Positions 15,905 to 25,038 are shown, counted from the stretch's first letter. The stretch is 64,000 nucleotides of DNA from Geomonas anaerohicana (GCF_016458305.1 NZ_JAEMHL010000002.1:62001-126000), one strand, 5' to 3'. Made by a program: numbers and translations. The notes: generated from the sequence alone by a model not told the origin.

Positions 15905-17239
15905 ATGATCAGGCAGAGTCGCTGTCCCTGGTATCGGCTGCTTCTTTTCCTCCTGCTGATTGTCCCGGCTACCCCTGTCTTCGCCTTGCCGACCCTCACC
16001 ATATCCTCACCGGCATCCGACGGCGTCTTCGTCCTGCGCGGCGACCAGATGGACGGTGTCGCAGGCCTCGACCTCAGCATCGGCTACGACTCCGCCACGC
16101 TCGCCAACCCGCGCGTCTCCATCGGGAAAATGGTGCAGGGGATGATGAACGCCGCCAACCCCGGCAACCCGATCCGGTTGGCCATCGTCGGGACCAGCGG
16201 CCTCAAAGGCAGCGGCATCATAGCCAGCGTCACCTTCGACCGGACCGGCACTTCCCCCGGCGCAGTCACCGTGGTCTCGGGTACGCTCATCGATGCCACG
16301 GGCAAGAAGGTTGCCATGGCGCAACCGGTCATCATCAATCCATCGGCCGTGGTGGCCGCGGAGGACGGCGGCAATGCGACGGCGCAGACCGGTCCGGAGG
16401 GGAAGAACGACGCGGTCCCGGCAGGCACAACCTCGATGCCGATCCGTCCCTTGATGGTCGGAGGGACGCTGACCATGCCAGGGCAGGAAACCGCAACCGG
16501 CCAGGACGAGACGGCTAGAGAGATCGTGGTGCCGACCCAAGCACAGTTGCCGGCGCAGGGCGCGCCGCTGGTCAAGAAGCGGCTGCGGACCAAGCAGGCA
16601 CAGATGGAAGGCGAGGAACCGCCGCTGGACCGAGAGGATAACCCGCCCCCTCCGGAGCAGCAGCCCTCGACTCCCCCTGAGGCACCTGCGCCCCCACCGC
16701 AAGTAACCCAGCCGGCGGCCATCAGCAGCGTTTTGGACCGTTTCAAGTCTTTCCAGGGGGAGCGGACCCCGGCCAACCTGATCGCCCTGTTTCATCAGGA
16801 TGCTCCCGCTGCCTACCGTCAACTTCCCCCGGTGGCCATTGCCGACGGCAAGTCGACGGTGACGCTGATCATCACCATGGTGACCGGAGAGGCCACACCC
16901 AGTTTCACCTTCAGCGGCTGCACCTACGTCTCGCACCGCCGCACCGAGGCCGGTTGGGAAATACAGGCCAGGCCGAAGCGGGATGTGGTCAAGGCGGACG
17001 TCACCATGCTTTATAGCGGGCTCAAGCAGGAGTTCCCGCTGACGGTGGCGCCCAGGGTTGCGCTGGTGCCGGGAAAAACGCGACCGGTGAAGGAGTCCGA
17101 CTTCGAACGCTTCCTCAAGGAGCGGGGCACCGCGACGCGTCCCCGTTTCGACTTCAACAAGGACGGACGTCGCGATTACGTCGATGATTACATCTATGCC
17201 GCCAACTACCTGGTGCGTACCGGTCTGCAGGCGCCTTAG
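15905..17239 (+). CDS. Secreted protein with N-terminal cohesin-like and C-terminal dockerin-like motifs
   Basis: A 444-residue exported protein. A signal peptide ends near VFA (about residue 27). Residues about 28-145 look like a cohesin-type beta domain (VAGLDLSIGYDSATLANPRV, GSGIIASVTFDRTG). A Pro/Gln/Ala-rich linker follows (about 150-275), then a beta-rich domain (about 280-405) and a final EF-hand-like loop DFNKDGRRDYVDDYIYAANY (near 420-437), which has Asp/Asn/Asp/Asp/Asp at positions 1, 3, 5, 9 and 12 as in one dockerin repeat. ATG at 15905 is preferred, with GAGG upstream, over a longer frame running through repeat DNA. It lies just downstream of the secretin operon, so it may dock to that system. 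Its function is otherwise unknown. Confidence 0.72.
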   Translation: MIRQSRCPWYRLLLFLLLIVPATPVFALPTLTISSPASDGVFVLRGDQMDGVAGLDLSIGYDSATLANPRVSIGKMVQGMMNAANPGNPIRLAIVGTSGLKGSGIIASVTFDRTGTSPGAVTVVSGTLIDATGKKVAMAQPVIINPSAVVAAEDGGNATAQTGPEGKNDAVPAGTTSMPIRPLMVGGTLTMPGQETATGQDETAREIVVPTQAQLPAQGAPLVKKRLRTKQAQMEGEEPPLDREDNPPPPEQQPSTPPEAPAPPPQVTQPAAISSVLDRFKSFQGERTPANLIALFHQDAPAAYRQLPPVAIADGKSTVTLIITMVTGEATPSFTFSGCTYVSHRRTEAGWEIQARPKRDVVKADVTMLYSGLKQEFPLTVAPRVALVPGKTRPVKESDFERFLKERGTATRPRFDFNKDGRRDYVDDYIYAANYLVRTGLQAP

Positions 17240-17276
17240 GTGCCGGACCTGCATGGTAGCCCGCTGAGCGGCGATG

Positions 17277-17300
17277 CCCTCTTCGACGAACTGTCGAGGG
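17277..17300 (+). other. Hairpin after the cohesin/dockerin gene
   Basis: About ten base pairs (two G-T) form between CCTCTTCGAC and GTCGAGGGG with a short GAACT loop. There is no T-run, so it could be a weak terminator or an RNA end. Confidence 0.4.
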
Positions 17301-17359
17301 GGGCATTGTCATGTAGGCGGCAGGGGGGCGATGACGTTTCTGTTGCGGCAACGGCGGTG

Positions 17360-17375
17360 ATCGGGTATACCCGAT
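17360..17375. promoter_or_regulatory. 16-bp perfect palindrome upstream of gabD (candidate operator)
   Basis: ATCGGGTATACCCGAT is its own reverse complement and lies 38 bases before the gabD ATG. Palindromes of this size are typical dimeric regulator sites. No adjacent regulator gene identifies the binder. Confidence 0.5.
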
Positions 17376-17413
17376 GTGCCGCGGATGAGAGCACTTTTGA
17401 ACGGGAGGAGCCG

Positions 17414-18868
17414 ATGCGCATTCTCAAGGACAAAAGCTTGTTCCACCAGCTTTGCTTCATCAACGGCGCCTGGACCGGTGCTGATAGCGGCGAGGCCATC
17501 GACGTCATCAACCCGGCCACCGGGGAAAAACTGGGCACGGTCCCTAAGATGGGAGGCGCCGAAACCCGGCGCGCCATCGAGGCCGCCCATGCCGCCCTGC
17601 CGTCATGGCGCGCGAGAACTGCCCAGGAGCGCTCGGCCATCATCAGGCGCTGGTCCGACCTGCTGCTTCAGCACCAGGACGACCTGGCCGTGCTGATGAC
17701 GGCGGAGCAGGGGAAACCGCTGGCCGAGGCCCGGGGCGAGACTGTCTACGCCGCCTCCTTCCTGGAGTGGTTCGCTGAGGAGGGGAAGAGGATCTACGGC
17801 GATGTCATCCCGTCCCATCAAAGCGACAAACGTATCGTGGTTCTCAAGGAGCCGGTGGGGGTCTGCGTCGCCATCACTCCCTGGAATTTCCCCTCAGCCA
17901 TGATCACCCGTAAGGCCGGACCTGCGCTGGCCGCAGGCTGCACCATGGTGGTGAAGCCTGCCACCGCGACCCCGTATTCGGCGCTGGCCTTGGCGGAATT
18001 GGCCCGACGCGCGGGAGTGCCTGCCGGCGTGTTTTCGGTGATTACCGGCTCCGCTGCCGGCATCGGCGAGGAGATGACGAGCAATCCGCTGGTCCGCAAG
18101 CTCACCTTCACCGGCTCGACCGACGTCGGCAAGAAACTGATGGCGCAGTGCGCGAGGACGGTCAAGAAGGTCTCGCTGGAACTGGGCGGCAACGCCCCCT
18201 TCATCGTCTTCGACGACGCCGACCTCGATGCTGCCGTGGAGGGGGCGGTCATCTCCAAGTACCGCAACACCGGGCAGACCTGTGTCTGCTCCAATCGGTT
18301 CCTGGTGCAGGAAGGCATCTACGAACGTTTCGCAGAGAAGCTGACTCAGGCCGTGTCCGTGCTCAAGGTTGGCGACGGGCTGAAGGGGGAGACCCAGCAG
18401 GGACCACTGATCGACATGGCGGCGGTGGAGAAGGTCGAGGAGCATATCGCTGACGCCGTCGCCAAGGGGGGACGTATCCTCGTCGGCGGCAAACGGCATG
18501 CCCTGGGAGGCTCCTTTTTTGAGCCAACGGTGCTGGCGGGGGTTACCCCGGACATGCTGCTCGCCAGGGAAGAGACTTTTGGCCCGGTGGCGCCGCTTTT
18601 TCGCTTCCGGACCGAGGAAGAAGCCATCCAGTTGGCCAACGCCACCGAGTTTGGTCTCGCCGCCTATTTCTACAGCCGGGACATGGCGCGGGTTTGGAGG
18701 GTGGCCGAGGCGGTGGAGTACGGCATCGTCGGTATCAACACCGGCCTCATTTCCACTGCGGTTGCTCCCTTTGGCGGCATGAAAGAGTCCGGCATCGGCC
18801 GGGAAGGTTCCAAGTACGGCATCGAGGAGTTCCTCGAGATCAAATACCTCTGCATCGGCGGCATGTGA
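17414..18868 (+). CDS. gabD: Succinate-semialdehyde dehydrogenase (NADP+-type aldehyde dehydrogenase)
   Basis: A 484-residue aldehyde dehydrogenase with the GabD pattern: ITPWNFPSAM, KPATATP, FTGSTDVGKKLM, Glu256 in LELGGNAPF (general base) and Cys290 in NTGQTCVC (nucleophile). It should oxidise succinate semialdehyde to succinate, joining 4-aminobutyrate or 4-hydroxybutyrate breakdown to the TCA cycle. The start at 17414 has GGGAGGAG upstream; a longer frame would add non-homologous residues. No GABA transaminase is adjacent, so the physiological aldehyde could be another semialdehyde. Confidence 0.9.
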   Translation: MRILKDKSLFHQLCFINGAWTGADSGEAIDVINPATGEKLGTVPKMGGAETRRAIEAAHAALPSWRARTAQERSAIIRRWSDLLLQHQDDLAVLMTAEQGKPLAEARGETVYAASFLEWFAEEGKRIYGDVIPSHQSDKRIVVLKEPVGVCVAITPWNFPSAMITRKAGPALAAGCTMVVKPATATPYSALALAELARRAGVPAGVFSVITGSAAGIGEEMTSNPLVRKLTFTGSTDVGKKLMAQCARTVKKVSLELGGNAPFIVFDDADLDAAVEGAVISKYRNTGQTCVCSNRFLVQEGIYERFAEKLTQAVSVLKVGDGLKGETQQGPLIDMAAVEKVEEHIADAVAKGGRILVGGKRHALGGSFFEPTVLAGVTPDMLLAREETFGPVAPLFRFRTEEEAIQLANATEFGLAAYFYSRDMARVWRVAEAVEYGIVGINTGLISTAVAPFGGMKESGIGREGSKYGIEEFLEIKYLCIGGM

Positions 18869-18894
18869 TAAATGAAAAATACTGACAGACGTTA

Positions 18895-18918
18895 CTCCTC
18901 CCCCTCCGGGGGAGGGGA
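18895..18918. repeat. GC-rich hairpin repeat carrying the fdhD ribosome-binding site
   Basis: CTCCTCCCCCTCCGGGGGAG with GGGAC forms a strong hairpin. Its right arm GGAGGGG is the only Shine-Dalgarno-like sequence before fdhD. Confidence 0.7.
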
Positions 18919-18924
18919 CTCTAG

Positions 18925-19689
18925 GTGCCTATGACGAACGTTACTACCTACAACGACGGAAAAGTGCTGCGCGGCGAGGTCGACGTGGTGCGGGAATTTC
19001 CCCTGGTGCTGCGCGTCAACGACCGTGAGATCGTCACGCTGATCGCCTCGCCCCACGACCTGCGCTTCCTGGTGGCGGGTTTCCTGCGTCTGCAGGGATT
19101 CGTCTCGCACGTGGACGACTTCCAGGTGTTGAGCGTTTGCAACGACTACGGCATCGCCAACGTCCGCATCAAGGGCGAGATCCCCAGCGAACTGAAGCCG
19201 GTGCTGACCTCCGGGTGCGGCACCGGCATCACCTTCTCGCTACCGCAAGCGGCCGGAGAACTGCCTGTGGTCGCTCGCGAGCAGGTTGCGGTCACGGCCA
19301 TCTTCGAACTGATGAAGCAACTGGCGCTGCATTCCACCAGCTACAAGAGCCACGGCGGCGTCCATTCCGCCGCCGTCGGCGCCATCGACGGCACGCTGGT
19401 CCTGCATGCGGAGGATATCGGCCGGCACAACACCCTCGACCGCTTGGCGGGCGAGGCCCTGCTGAGGGGTATCTCCCTCACCGGCACCATTCTGGCCACC
19501 TCGGGACGGGTCTCCGCCGAAATGGCCGCCAAGGCGGCGCTCCTTGGTATCGCCGTCATCGTTTCCCGCACCTCTCCCACCGACATGGCCATCCGCATCT
19601 GCGACCAGGCCGGCATCACCCTGGTCGGCTACCTGCGCGGCACCAGGTTCACCGCCTACACTCACCCGCAATACATTTTATTTCCTTAA
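18925..19689 (+). CDS. fdhD: Formate dehydrogenase accessory sulfurtransferase FdhD
   Basis: A 254-residue protein with FdhD hallmarks: TSGCGTGITF, SHGGVHSAA, HAEDIGRHNTLDRL, TSGRVSAEM and SRTSPTDMAI. FdhD passes sulfur from a cysteine desulfurase to the molybdenum cofactor of formate dehydrogenases. The usual CxxC is reduced to a single Cys here (CGTG), so the second cysteine is missing. The start is GTG at 18925 (seven bases from GGAGGGG) or ATG at 18931. It lies 56 bases after gabD; no formate dehydrogenase subunit is in the window. Confidence 0.92.
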   Translation: MPMTNVTTYNDGKVLRGEVDVVREFPLVLRVNDREIVTLIASPHDLRFLVAGFLRLQGFVSHVDDFQVLSVCNDYGIANVRIKGEIPSELKPVLTSGCGTGITFSLPQAAGELPVVAREQVAVTAIFELMKQLALHSTSYKSHGGVHSAAVGAIDGTLVLHAEDIGRHNTLDRLAGEALLRGISLTGTILATSGRVSAEMAAKAALLGIAVIVSRTSPTDMAIRICDQAGITLVGYLRGTRFTAYTHPQYILFP

Positions 19690-19797
19690 TGCTTCCCCTT
19701 TCCTCACAGTGATCGAGTCGCACTGATTCCAACTAAAACGCCACAGTAACAACTCCTTCGGTGCCGATCTGCGCCATTTTACTGGTGCTTTCAACAA

Positions 19798-19826
19798 TTG
19801 ACAAAGCAGGGTAAAAATTGTATACA
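19798..19826 (+). promoter_or_regulatory. Strong promoter of acnB with overlapping palindrome
   Basis: TTGACA (19798-19803), a 17-base spacer and TATACA (19821-19826). The self-complementary octamer TGTATACA (19819-19826) overlaps the -10 box and may be an operator. Confidence 0.8.
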
Positions 19827-19907
19827 GTATCCGTTCAAATGTAACATCAGCTGACAGAAGAGTTTTGATAACTTCCGTAAATAGCTGCACATTATCTAGG
19901 AGGAATC

Positions 19908-22427
19908 ATGATCGAAGCGTACCTGAAGCAAGAGGCAGAAAGAACGGCACTCGGTATCCCTGCGAAGCCGCTCGACCCTGAGCAGACCGCGGAACTTTGC
20001 AAACTGTTGGAAGCACCCCCGGCAGGCAAGGAGGAGTTCCTGCTCCACCTCCTGAAGGAAAGGGTTTCCCCGGGCGTTGACCCGGCGGCCGAAGTGAAAG
20101 CCGGTTTCCTGGCCGCCATCCTTACCGGCGCCAAGAAGTCCCCGCTGGTCTCCAAGAAAGACGCGGTGCAGATCCTGGGCACCATGCTGGGCGGCTACAA
20201 CGTGGCCCCGCTGGTCGCAGCCCTGAAAGACGCCGAGGTAGCCGACGAGGCCGTCAAGGCCCTCTGCGGCACCACCCTCGTCTACGATGCCTTTGACGAT
20301 GTCCTCGAACTCTCCAAGTCCAACGCCGGCGCCAAGAAGGTGCTCGAGTCCTGGGCTAACGCCGAGTGGTTCACCTCCAAGCCGGGCCTGCCGGAGACCG
20401 TGAAGGTGAAGGTCTACAAGGTCGACGGCGAGATCAACACCGACGACTTCTCCCCGGCGGGCGACGCCTGGAGCCGTCCGGACATCCCGCTGCACGCGCT
20501 GGCCATGGGCAAGACCCGCTTCCCCGATGGCAACGCCACCATCGCCAAGTTTAGGGCTGACGGCTTCCAGGTTGCCTTCGTGGGCGACGTCGTGGGTACC
20601 GGTTCTTCCCGTAAGTCCGCCTGCAACAGCGTGCTCTGGCACATCGGCCAGGACATCCCGGCAGTTCCCAACAAGCGTCGCGACGGCATCATCATCGGCG
20701 GTGTCATCGCCCCGATCTTCTTCAACACCGCCCAGGACTCCGGCGCGTTCCCGATCAAGACCGACGTGACCAAGATGAAGACCGGCGACGTCATCGTGAT
20801 CAACTCCAAGAAGGGTGAGATCACCACCGAGGGTGGTGAAGTTCTCTCCACCTTCACCGTGGCGCCCAACACCCTGTTCGACGAGTTCCGCGCCGGCGGC
20901 CGTATCCCGCTGATCATCGGCCGTGCCCTCACCGACCGCGCCCGCAAGGCTCTCGGCATGGCTCCGACCGACGTCTTCACCCTGCCGGTCAACCCGGTTG
21001 CCAAGCCGGGCCAGGGCTACTCGCTGGCTCAGAAGATGGTCGGCCAGGCCTGCGGCGTTGCCGGCGTCCTGCCGGGCACCGCGTGCGAGCCGAAGATGAC
21101 CACCGTCGGTTCCCAGGACACCACCGGCCCGATGACCGCCGACGAGCTGAAAGAGCTCGCCTGCCTCAAGTTCCAGGCGCCGATGTTCATGCAGTCCTTC
21201 TGCCACACCGCTGCTTACCCGAAGCCGGCCGACGTCAAGATGCACAAGACCCTGCCGCAGTTCATCATCGAGCGTGGCGGCGTGCCCCTGAAGCCGGGCG
21301 ACGGCGTCATCCACTCCTGGCTGAACCGTCTGCTGGTTCCGGACACCGTCGGTACCGGCGGCGACTCCCACACCCGTTTCCCGATCGGGATCTCCTTCCC
21401 GGCAGGTTCCGGCCTGGTCGCCTTCGCAGGCGCTCTCGGCTTCATGCCGCTGGACATGCCTGAGTCGGTACTGGTCCGCTTCAAGGGCAAGTTCAACCCG
21501 GGCATCACCCTGCGCGACGCGGTCAACGCGATCCCGTACTGGGCGATCAAGCAGGGCCTCCTTACCGTGCCCAAGAAGAACAAGGTCAACATCTTCAACG
21601 GCCGCATCCTCGAGATGGAAGGTCTGCCGGAACTCTCCGTCGAGCAGGCCTTCGAGCTGACCGACGCCGCTGCCGAGCGTAGCGCCGCCGCCGGCTGCAT
21701 CAAGCTCTCCGAGGAGTCGGTAGCCACCTACCTCCGCTCCAACGTGGCCCTCATGAAGCAGATGATCGCTGACGGCTACCAGGATGCGCAGACCCTGCAG
21801 AACAGGATCGACGCAGCCAACGCGTGGCTGAAGAATCCGAAGCTCCTTTCCGCAGACGCCAACGCCGAGTACGCCGCGGTCATCGAGATCGACCTCGCCG
21901 AGATCACCGAGCCGATCCTCGCCTGCCCGAACGATCCGGACGATGTGAAGCTCCTCTCCGAGGTTGCCGGCACCCCGATCCAGGACGTCTTCCTCGGTTC
22001 CTGCATGACCAACATCGGCCACTTCCGCGCAGCAGGCGAGATCTGGAGGGGCCAGAAGTTCAACCCGAACGTCCGCACCTGGATCTGCCCGCCGACCCGC
22101 ATGGACCAGGCGAAACTCAAGGACGAGGCATACTTCTCGGTGTACAGCGCCATGGGCGCACGCGTCGAGATCGCCGGCTGCTCGCTGTGCATGGGTAACC
22201 AGGCACGCGTGCCCGACGGGGTCAACATGTTCTCCACCTCGACCCGTAACTTCGACGACAGGATCGGCAATGGCGCCAAGGTGTTCCTTGGCTCCGCAGA
22301 GCTCGGTGCCGTCACCGTCAACATGGGCAAGCTCCCGACCCCGGCCGAGTACCTGGCCGTGTACAAGGAAAAGGTTGAGCCCAACAAGGCCAACGTGTAC
22401 AAGTACCTCCAGTTCGACGAGATGTAA
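19908..22427 (+). CDS. acnB: Aconitate hydratase B
   Basis: An 839-residue AcnB-type aconitase: an N-terminal HEAT-like domain (about 1-155), the swivel domain moved forward (about 165-375, with [12 protein letters not shown]), then the three catalytic domains. The 4Fe-4S ligands are C699 in GSCMTN and C758 and C761 in GCSLCMGNQ. It turns citrate into isocitrate through cis-aconitate in the TCA cycle, which in this lineage oxidises acetate. AGGAGG lies just before the ATG. It has its own near-consensus promoter and a strong terminator after it, so it is a single-gene unit. Confidence 0.96.
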   Translation: MIEAYLKQEAERTALGIPAKPLDPEQTAELCKLLEAPPAGKEEFLLHLLKERVSPGVDPAAEVKAGFLAAILTGAKKSPLVSKKDAVQILGTMLGGYNVAPLVAALKDAEVADEAVKALCGTTLVYDAFDDVLELSKSNAGAKKVLESWANAEWFTSKPGLPETVKVKVYKVDGEINTDDFSPAGDAWSRPDIPLHALAMGKTRFPDGNATIAKFRADGFQVAFVGDVVGTGSSRKSACNSVLWHIGQDIPAVPNKRRDGIIIGGVIAPIFFNTAQDSGAFPIKTDVTKMKTGDVIVINSKKGEITTEGGEVLSTFTVAPNTLFDEFRAGGRIPLIIGRALTDRARKALGMAPTDVFTLPVNPVAKPGQGYSLAQKMVGQACGVAGVLPGTACEPKMTTVGSQDTTGPMTADELKELACLKFQAPMFMQSFCHTAAYPKPADVKMHKTLPQFIIERGGVPLKPGDGVIHSWLNRLLVPDTVGTGGDSHTRFPIGISFPAGSGLVAFAGALGFMPLDMPESVLVRFKGKFNPGITLRDAVNAIPYWAIKQGLLTVPKKNKVNIFNGRILEMEGLPELSVEQAFELTDAAAERSAAAGCIKLSEESVATYLRSNVALMKQMIADGYQDAQTLQNRIDAANAWLKNPKLLSADANAEYAAVIEIDLAEITEPILACPNDPDDVKLLSEVAGTPIQDVFLGSCMTNIGHFRAAGEIWRGQKFNPNVRTWICPPTRMDQAKLKDEAYFSVYSAMGARVEIAGCSLCMGNQARVPDGVNMFSTSTRNFDDRIGNGAKVFLGSAELGAVTVNMGKLPTPAEYLAVYKEKVEPNKANVYKYLQFDEM

Positions 22428-22452
22428 TCAGAGCTGGCAGTAACGCAGCACT

Positions 22453-22486
22453 AAAAAGGCCCGCCGGGAATCCGGCGGGCCTTTTT
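22453..22486 (+). terminator. Intrinsic terminator of acnB
   Basis: AAAAAGGCCCGCCGG, loop GAAT, CCGGCGGGCCTTTTT: a 15-bp perfect stem that works in both directions, between the convergent acnB and pepF genes. Confidence 0.95.
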
Positions 22487-22493
22487 GTTTTTG

Positions 22494-22598
22494 CTCCCCT
22501 CCCTTGACGGGAGGGGCTGGGGGGGGTGACCATGCCATTACCTCAGAGGTGGCATCTTCCCCCACCCCCTGTCCCCCTCCCGCAAGGGGAGGGGGGAG
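22494..22598. repeat. Composite GC-rich inverted repeat
   Basis: Two hairpin arms (CCCCTCCCTTGACGGGAGGGG and, facing it, CCCTCCCGCAAGGGGAGGG) flank G-rich and C-rich tracts that also pair across the element. It has the same architecture as the element at 15694-15802 and lies between acnB and pepF. Confidence 0.75.
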
Positions 22599-22601
22599 AG
22601 G

Positions 22602-24368
22602 CTACAGCAGCGCCTTCAGTTCAGCGATGAGATCGGCCAGCAGGTCGTAGCCTCCCTGCCAGAAGCTCGGGTCGCTGAAGACGATGCCGGCGGGGGCGAG
22701 GGTGTCGCCGGGGGACTTGGAACCGCCGTCGGCGAGGATGTTGCGGTAGATGGGAACGAAACTCTCCCGCTCCTTCAGGTAGCGCTGGAACAGCGACAGC
22801 ACCACCAGCTCGGCGCAGGTGTAGGAGTAGCAGTAGAAACGGGCGTGGATGAAGTGGGAGATGTAGCTCCACCCGTACCGGTAAGGCTCGATCATTTCCA
22901 CGGCGTCGCCGTAGAGCTTGGCGTTCTCCTGCCACCACAGGTCGGCCAGCTCGTTGGCGGTCAGAAGCCCGTTCACGCGTTCCAGGTGCATGCGCTCCTC
23001 GAACCTGGTCAGCACGTTCTGACGGAAGGTGGTGGCGATGATGTCCTCGATCTTGGCGCACAAGAGCGACTTCTTCACCTCGACATCGGTCTCCCGCTCC
23101 AGGAGCTGGCGGGTCAACAGCATCTCCCCGAACACCGATGCGGTCTCCGCCAGCGGCAGCGGCGGGTGGTAGTTCAGCATGGTCTGGCGCTGGGCGAGCT
23201 GGTAGTGGATGCCGTGACCGACCTCGTGGGCGATGGTGGCCACGTCGCGCAGGTTACCGGTGAAGTTCAAAAGGAGATACGGGGGAAGCGACGGGGTCAT
23301 CCCCATGCAGAAGGCGCCCCCGCTTTTACCCGGACGCGGCAGCACGTCCACCCGCCGCTCGGTGAAGAAGGAGTCGGCCAGTTGGGCGAACTCCTCGGAG
23401 AAGCCCCGGTAGGCCTCGACCGTCATGGCGCGCGCCTCTTCGAAGCTGTACTTGCGGTCGCTTTCGGTGAGCGGCGCGTACACGTCAGTGTTCTTCAGCT
23501 TGGGGATGCCGAGCAGCTTGGCCTTGAGACGGAAGTATTCCTGGGCCAGCGGGTAGTTCTTTTCGGAAACCTGCATCAGGCTTTCCACCACCTCGTTGGG
23601 GATCTCGTTACCCAGGTTGGTGGGCTCCATCGGGTGGCTGTAGTTTCTAAGCTCCATCTCCTGGGAATGATCCAGTGCGACGTTGTTGAACACCGCCGAG
23701 TAGAGGATGCTGTGCTCCTCGTGCTTTTTGAGAAAGGTGCCGAAGGCGCGCTCCCTCAGTTCCGCATCGGGGTGGTGCAGCAGCGCCAGCAGCTCCTCTC
23801 CGGTCATCTCCCGGCTCTCGCCGTCCATCTCCAGCGTGTAGCGCAGCGAGGCGGAGACCTCGTCGAAGAGGCGGCAAAAGGCCTGCACGCCGGTGAGGCT
23901 TTTCTGGGTGAGCAGGCTCTCCTCGCGCTCGGACAGCGTGTGCTTCTTGAACTTGCGCAGCACCGCCAGGAAGTGCTGGTAGTTCGCGAGCAGTGGATCC
24001 TGCAGCAGCCGCTGGAAGGGCTCATCCTCCGTCTGGATGATCTCGAGATCGAAGAAGAGCAGTTCGCGTCCCATGGCGTTGCCGAACTCCTGGGCCTTCT
24101 GGGAGAGGCGTTTGTGCAGGTCGCTTTCGCTGTCGGCGGCGAAAAGCAGGTGGGCATAGAGCTGCGGCACGGTCAGCTCTTCCTGGACTTTCTCGTAGCG
24201 TTGCAGTGCCTCGAGCAGTTCTTCGGCGGACAGGGTGGTGACCTTGCCGCGGTAGCGCTCCCTGAATCCGGCAACATGTGCCGTGGCGTCTTCGAAGGCT
24301 TGGGTCAGTTCCGGAGCGGAAGGGGACGGGTAAAGTGGTGTGGTATCCCAGTTGAGATCGCTGCTCAT
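22602..24368 (-). CDS. pepF: Oligoendopeptidase F (M3B zinc metallopeptidase)
   Basis: A 588-residue cytoplasmic metallopeptidase with the HEVGH zinc motif (H381, E382, H385) in ATIAHEVGHGIHY and the ETASVFGEML segment that supplies the third ligand. Length and the LNFTGNLRDV stretch fit the PepF/M3 family, which cleaves peptides of roughly 6-20 residues. The ATG at 24368 is chosen because AGGAGG lies seven bases upstream; a longer frame reaches 24449 but without a ribosome-binding site. It converges on acnB. Confidence 0.92.
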   Translation of the reverse strand: MSSDLNWDTTPLYPSPSAPELTQAFEDATAHVAGFRERYRGKVTTLSAEELLEALQRYEKVQEELTVPQLYAHLLFAADSESDLHKRLSQKAQEFGNAMGRELLFFDLEIIQTEDEPFQRLLQDPLLANYQHFLAVLRKFKKHTLSEREESLLTQKSLTGVQAFCRLFDEVSASLRYTLEMDGESREMTGEELLALLHHPDAELRERAFGTFLKKHEEHSILYSAVFNNVALDHSQEMELRNYSHPMEPTNLGNEIPNEVVESLMQVSEKNYPLAQEYFRLKAKLLGIPKLKNTDVYAPLTESDRKYSFEEARAMTVEAYRGFSEEFAQLADSFFTERRVDVLPRPGKSGGAFCMGMTPSLPPYLLLNFTGNLRDVATIAHEVGHGIHYQLAQRQTMLNYHPPLPLAETASVFGEMLLTRQLLERETDVEVKKSLLCAKIEDIIATTFRQNVLTRFEERMHLERVNGLLTANELADLWWQENAKLYGDAVEMIEPYRYGWSYISHFIHARFYCYSYTCAELVVLSLFQRYLKERESFVPIYRNILADGGSKSPGDTLAPAGIVFSDPSFWQGGYDLLADLIAELKALL

Positions 24369-24660
24369 TGTTCCTCCTGGCAGTCGTGGATTATTCAATG
24401 ATTTCGAATGAATGGAACCGATAGTAATGCATGGGGTGCATGGTGTCAAGGAAGGGTGGAGGGATAAGTCGGCAGGTTTGGTCCTGCCTGGGGTTCACGT
24501 TTCCTTGACAAGCAGGAGGGGTGCGATAGAACTAGCCAATGTTAAAAAAATATAATTATGTAAAGGGTTAGCCGCCGACTGTTCTTCCGGGATGGGAGCG
24601 GATGCCTCCGCTTCCGCAAGTGGTTCCTCTGTCAACCGCTAGCAGGCGAGGATGGACGTC

Positions 24661-25038
24661 ATGAAAAAGCGTCAGGTAGCTAAAGATGCGGCTTGCCGGC
24701 CCCCTTCCGGGGACGGCAACGAGGCCCACCCCGCCGGGTGGATGGGTGCTCAATGCGTGGTATTGCAGCGGCTGTTCTCCGGCCGCAACGACCTGGCCCT
24801 GTCAGGGGGGCAGCTCGCACCGGGCGGCGAGACCGCCTGCGGCATGGCGGGGGTCGCCTCGGGGCAGATGACGCTCAGGGAAGCCCGGGACAGGGTGGAG
24901 CGGTACATGGTGCACGATGCCATTGAGGCGTCGGGGGGGAACATGAGCAAGGCGGCCGAGGTGCTCGGCGTCAGCCGTCCCGCCCTCTATGACCTCGCCA
25001 AGAAGTACGGGCTGTGCCGGATCAAACCCCGCGAGTAG
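24661..25038 (+). CDS. Orphan Fis-type helix-turn-helix protein
   Basis: A protein of about 125 residues. Only the C-terminal 55 residues are recognisable: TLREARDRVERYMVHDAIEA then GGNMSKAAEVLGVSRPALYDL, the Fis-type HTH found at the end of sigma54-dependent activators such as PrsR/NtrC types. No AAA+ ATPase domain (GAFTGA, Walker A) is present, and residues 1-70 are low-complexity Gly/Ala/Pro with no family resemblance. It is either a stand-alone Fis-like regulator or the remnant of a larger activator. ATG at 24652 is an alternative start; GAGGATG serves as ribosome-binding site for 24661. Its end overlaps the convergent HAD gene by 17 bases. Confidence 0.65.
   Translation: MKKRQVAKDAACRPPSGDGNEAHPAGWMGAQCVVLQRLFSGRNDLALSGGQLAPGGETACGMAGVASGQMTLREARDRVERYMVHDAIEASGGNMSKAAEVLGVSRPALYDLAKKYGLCRIKPRE

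Noticed and set aside
19896-22022. A 708-residue minus-strand frame over acnB
   Set aside because: Shadow frame; acnB has all cluster cysteines and its own promoter and terminator.
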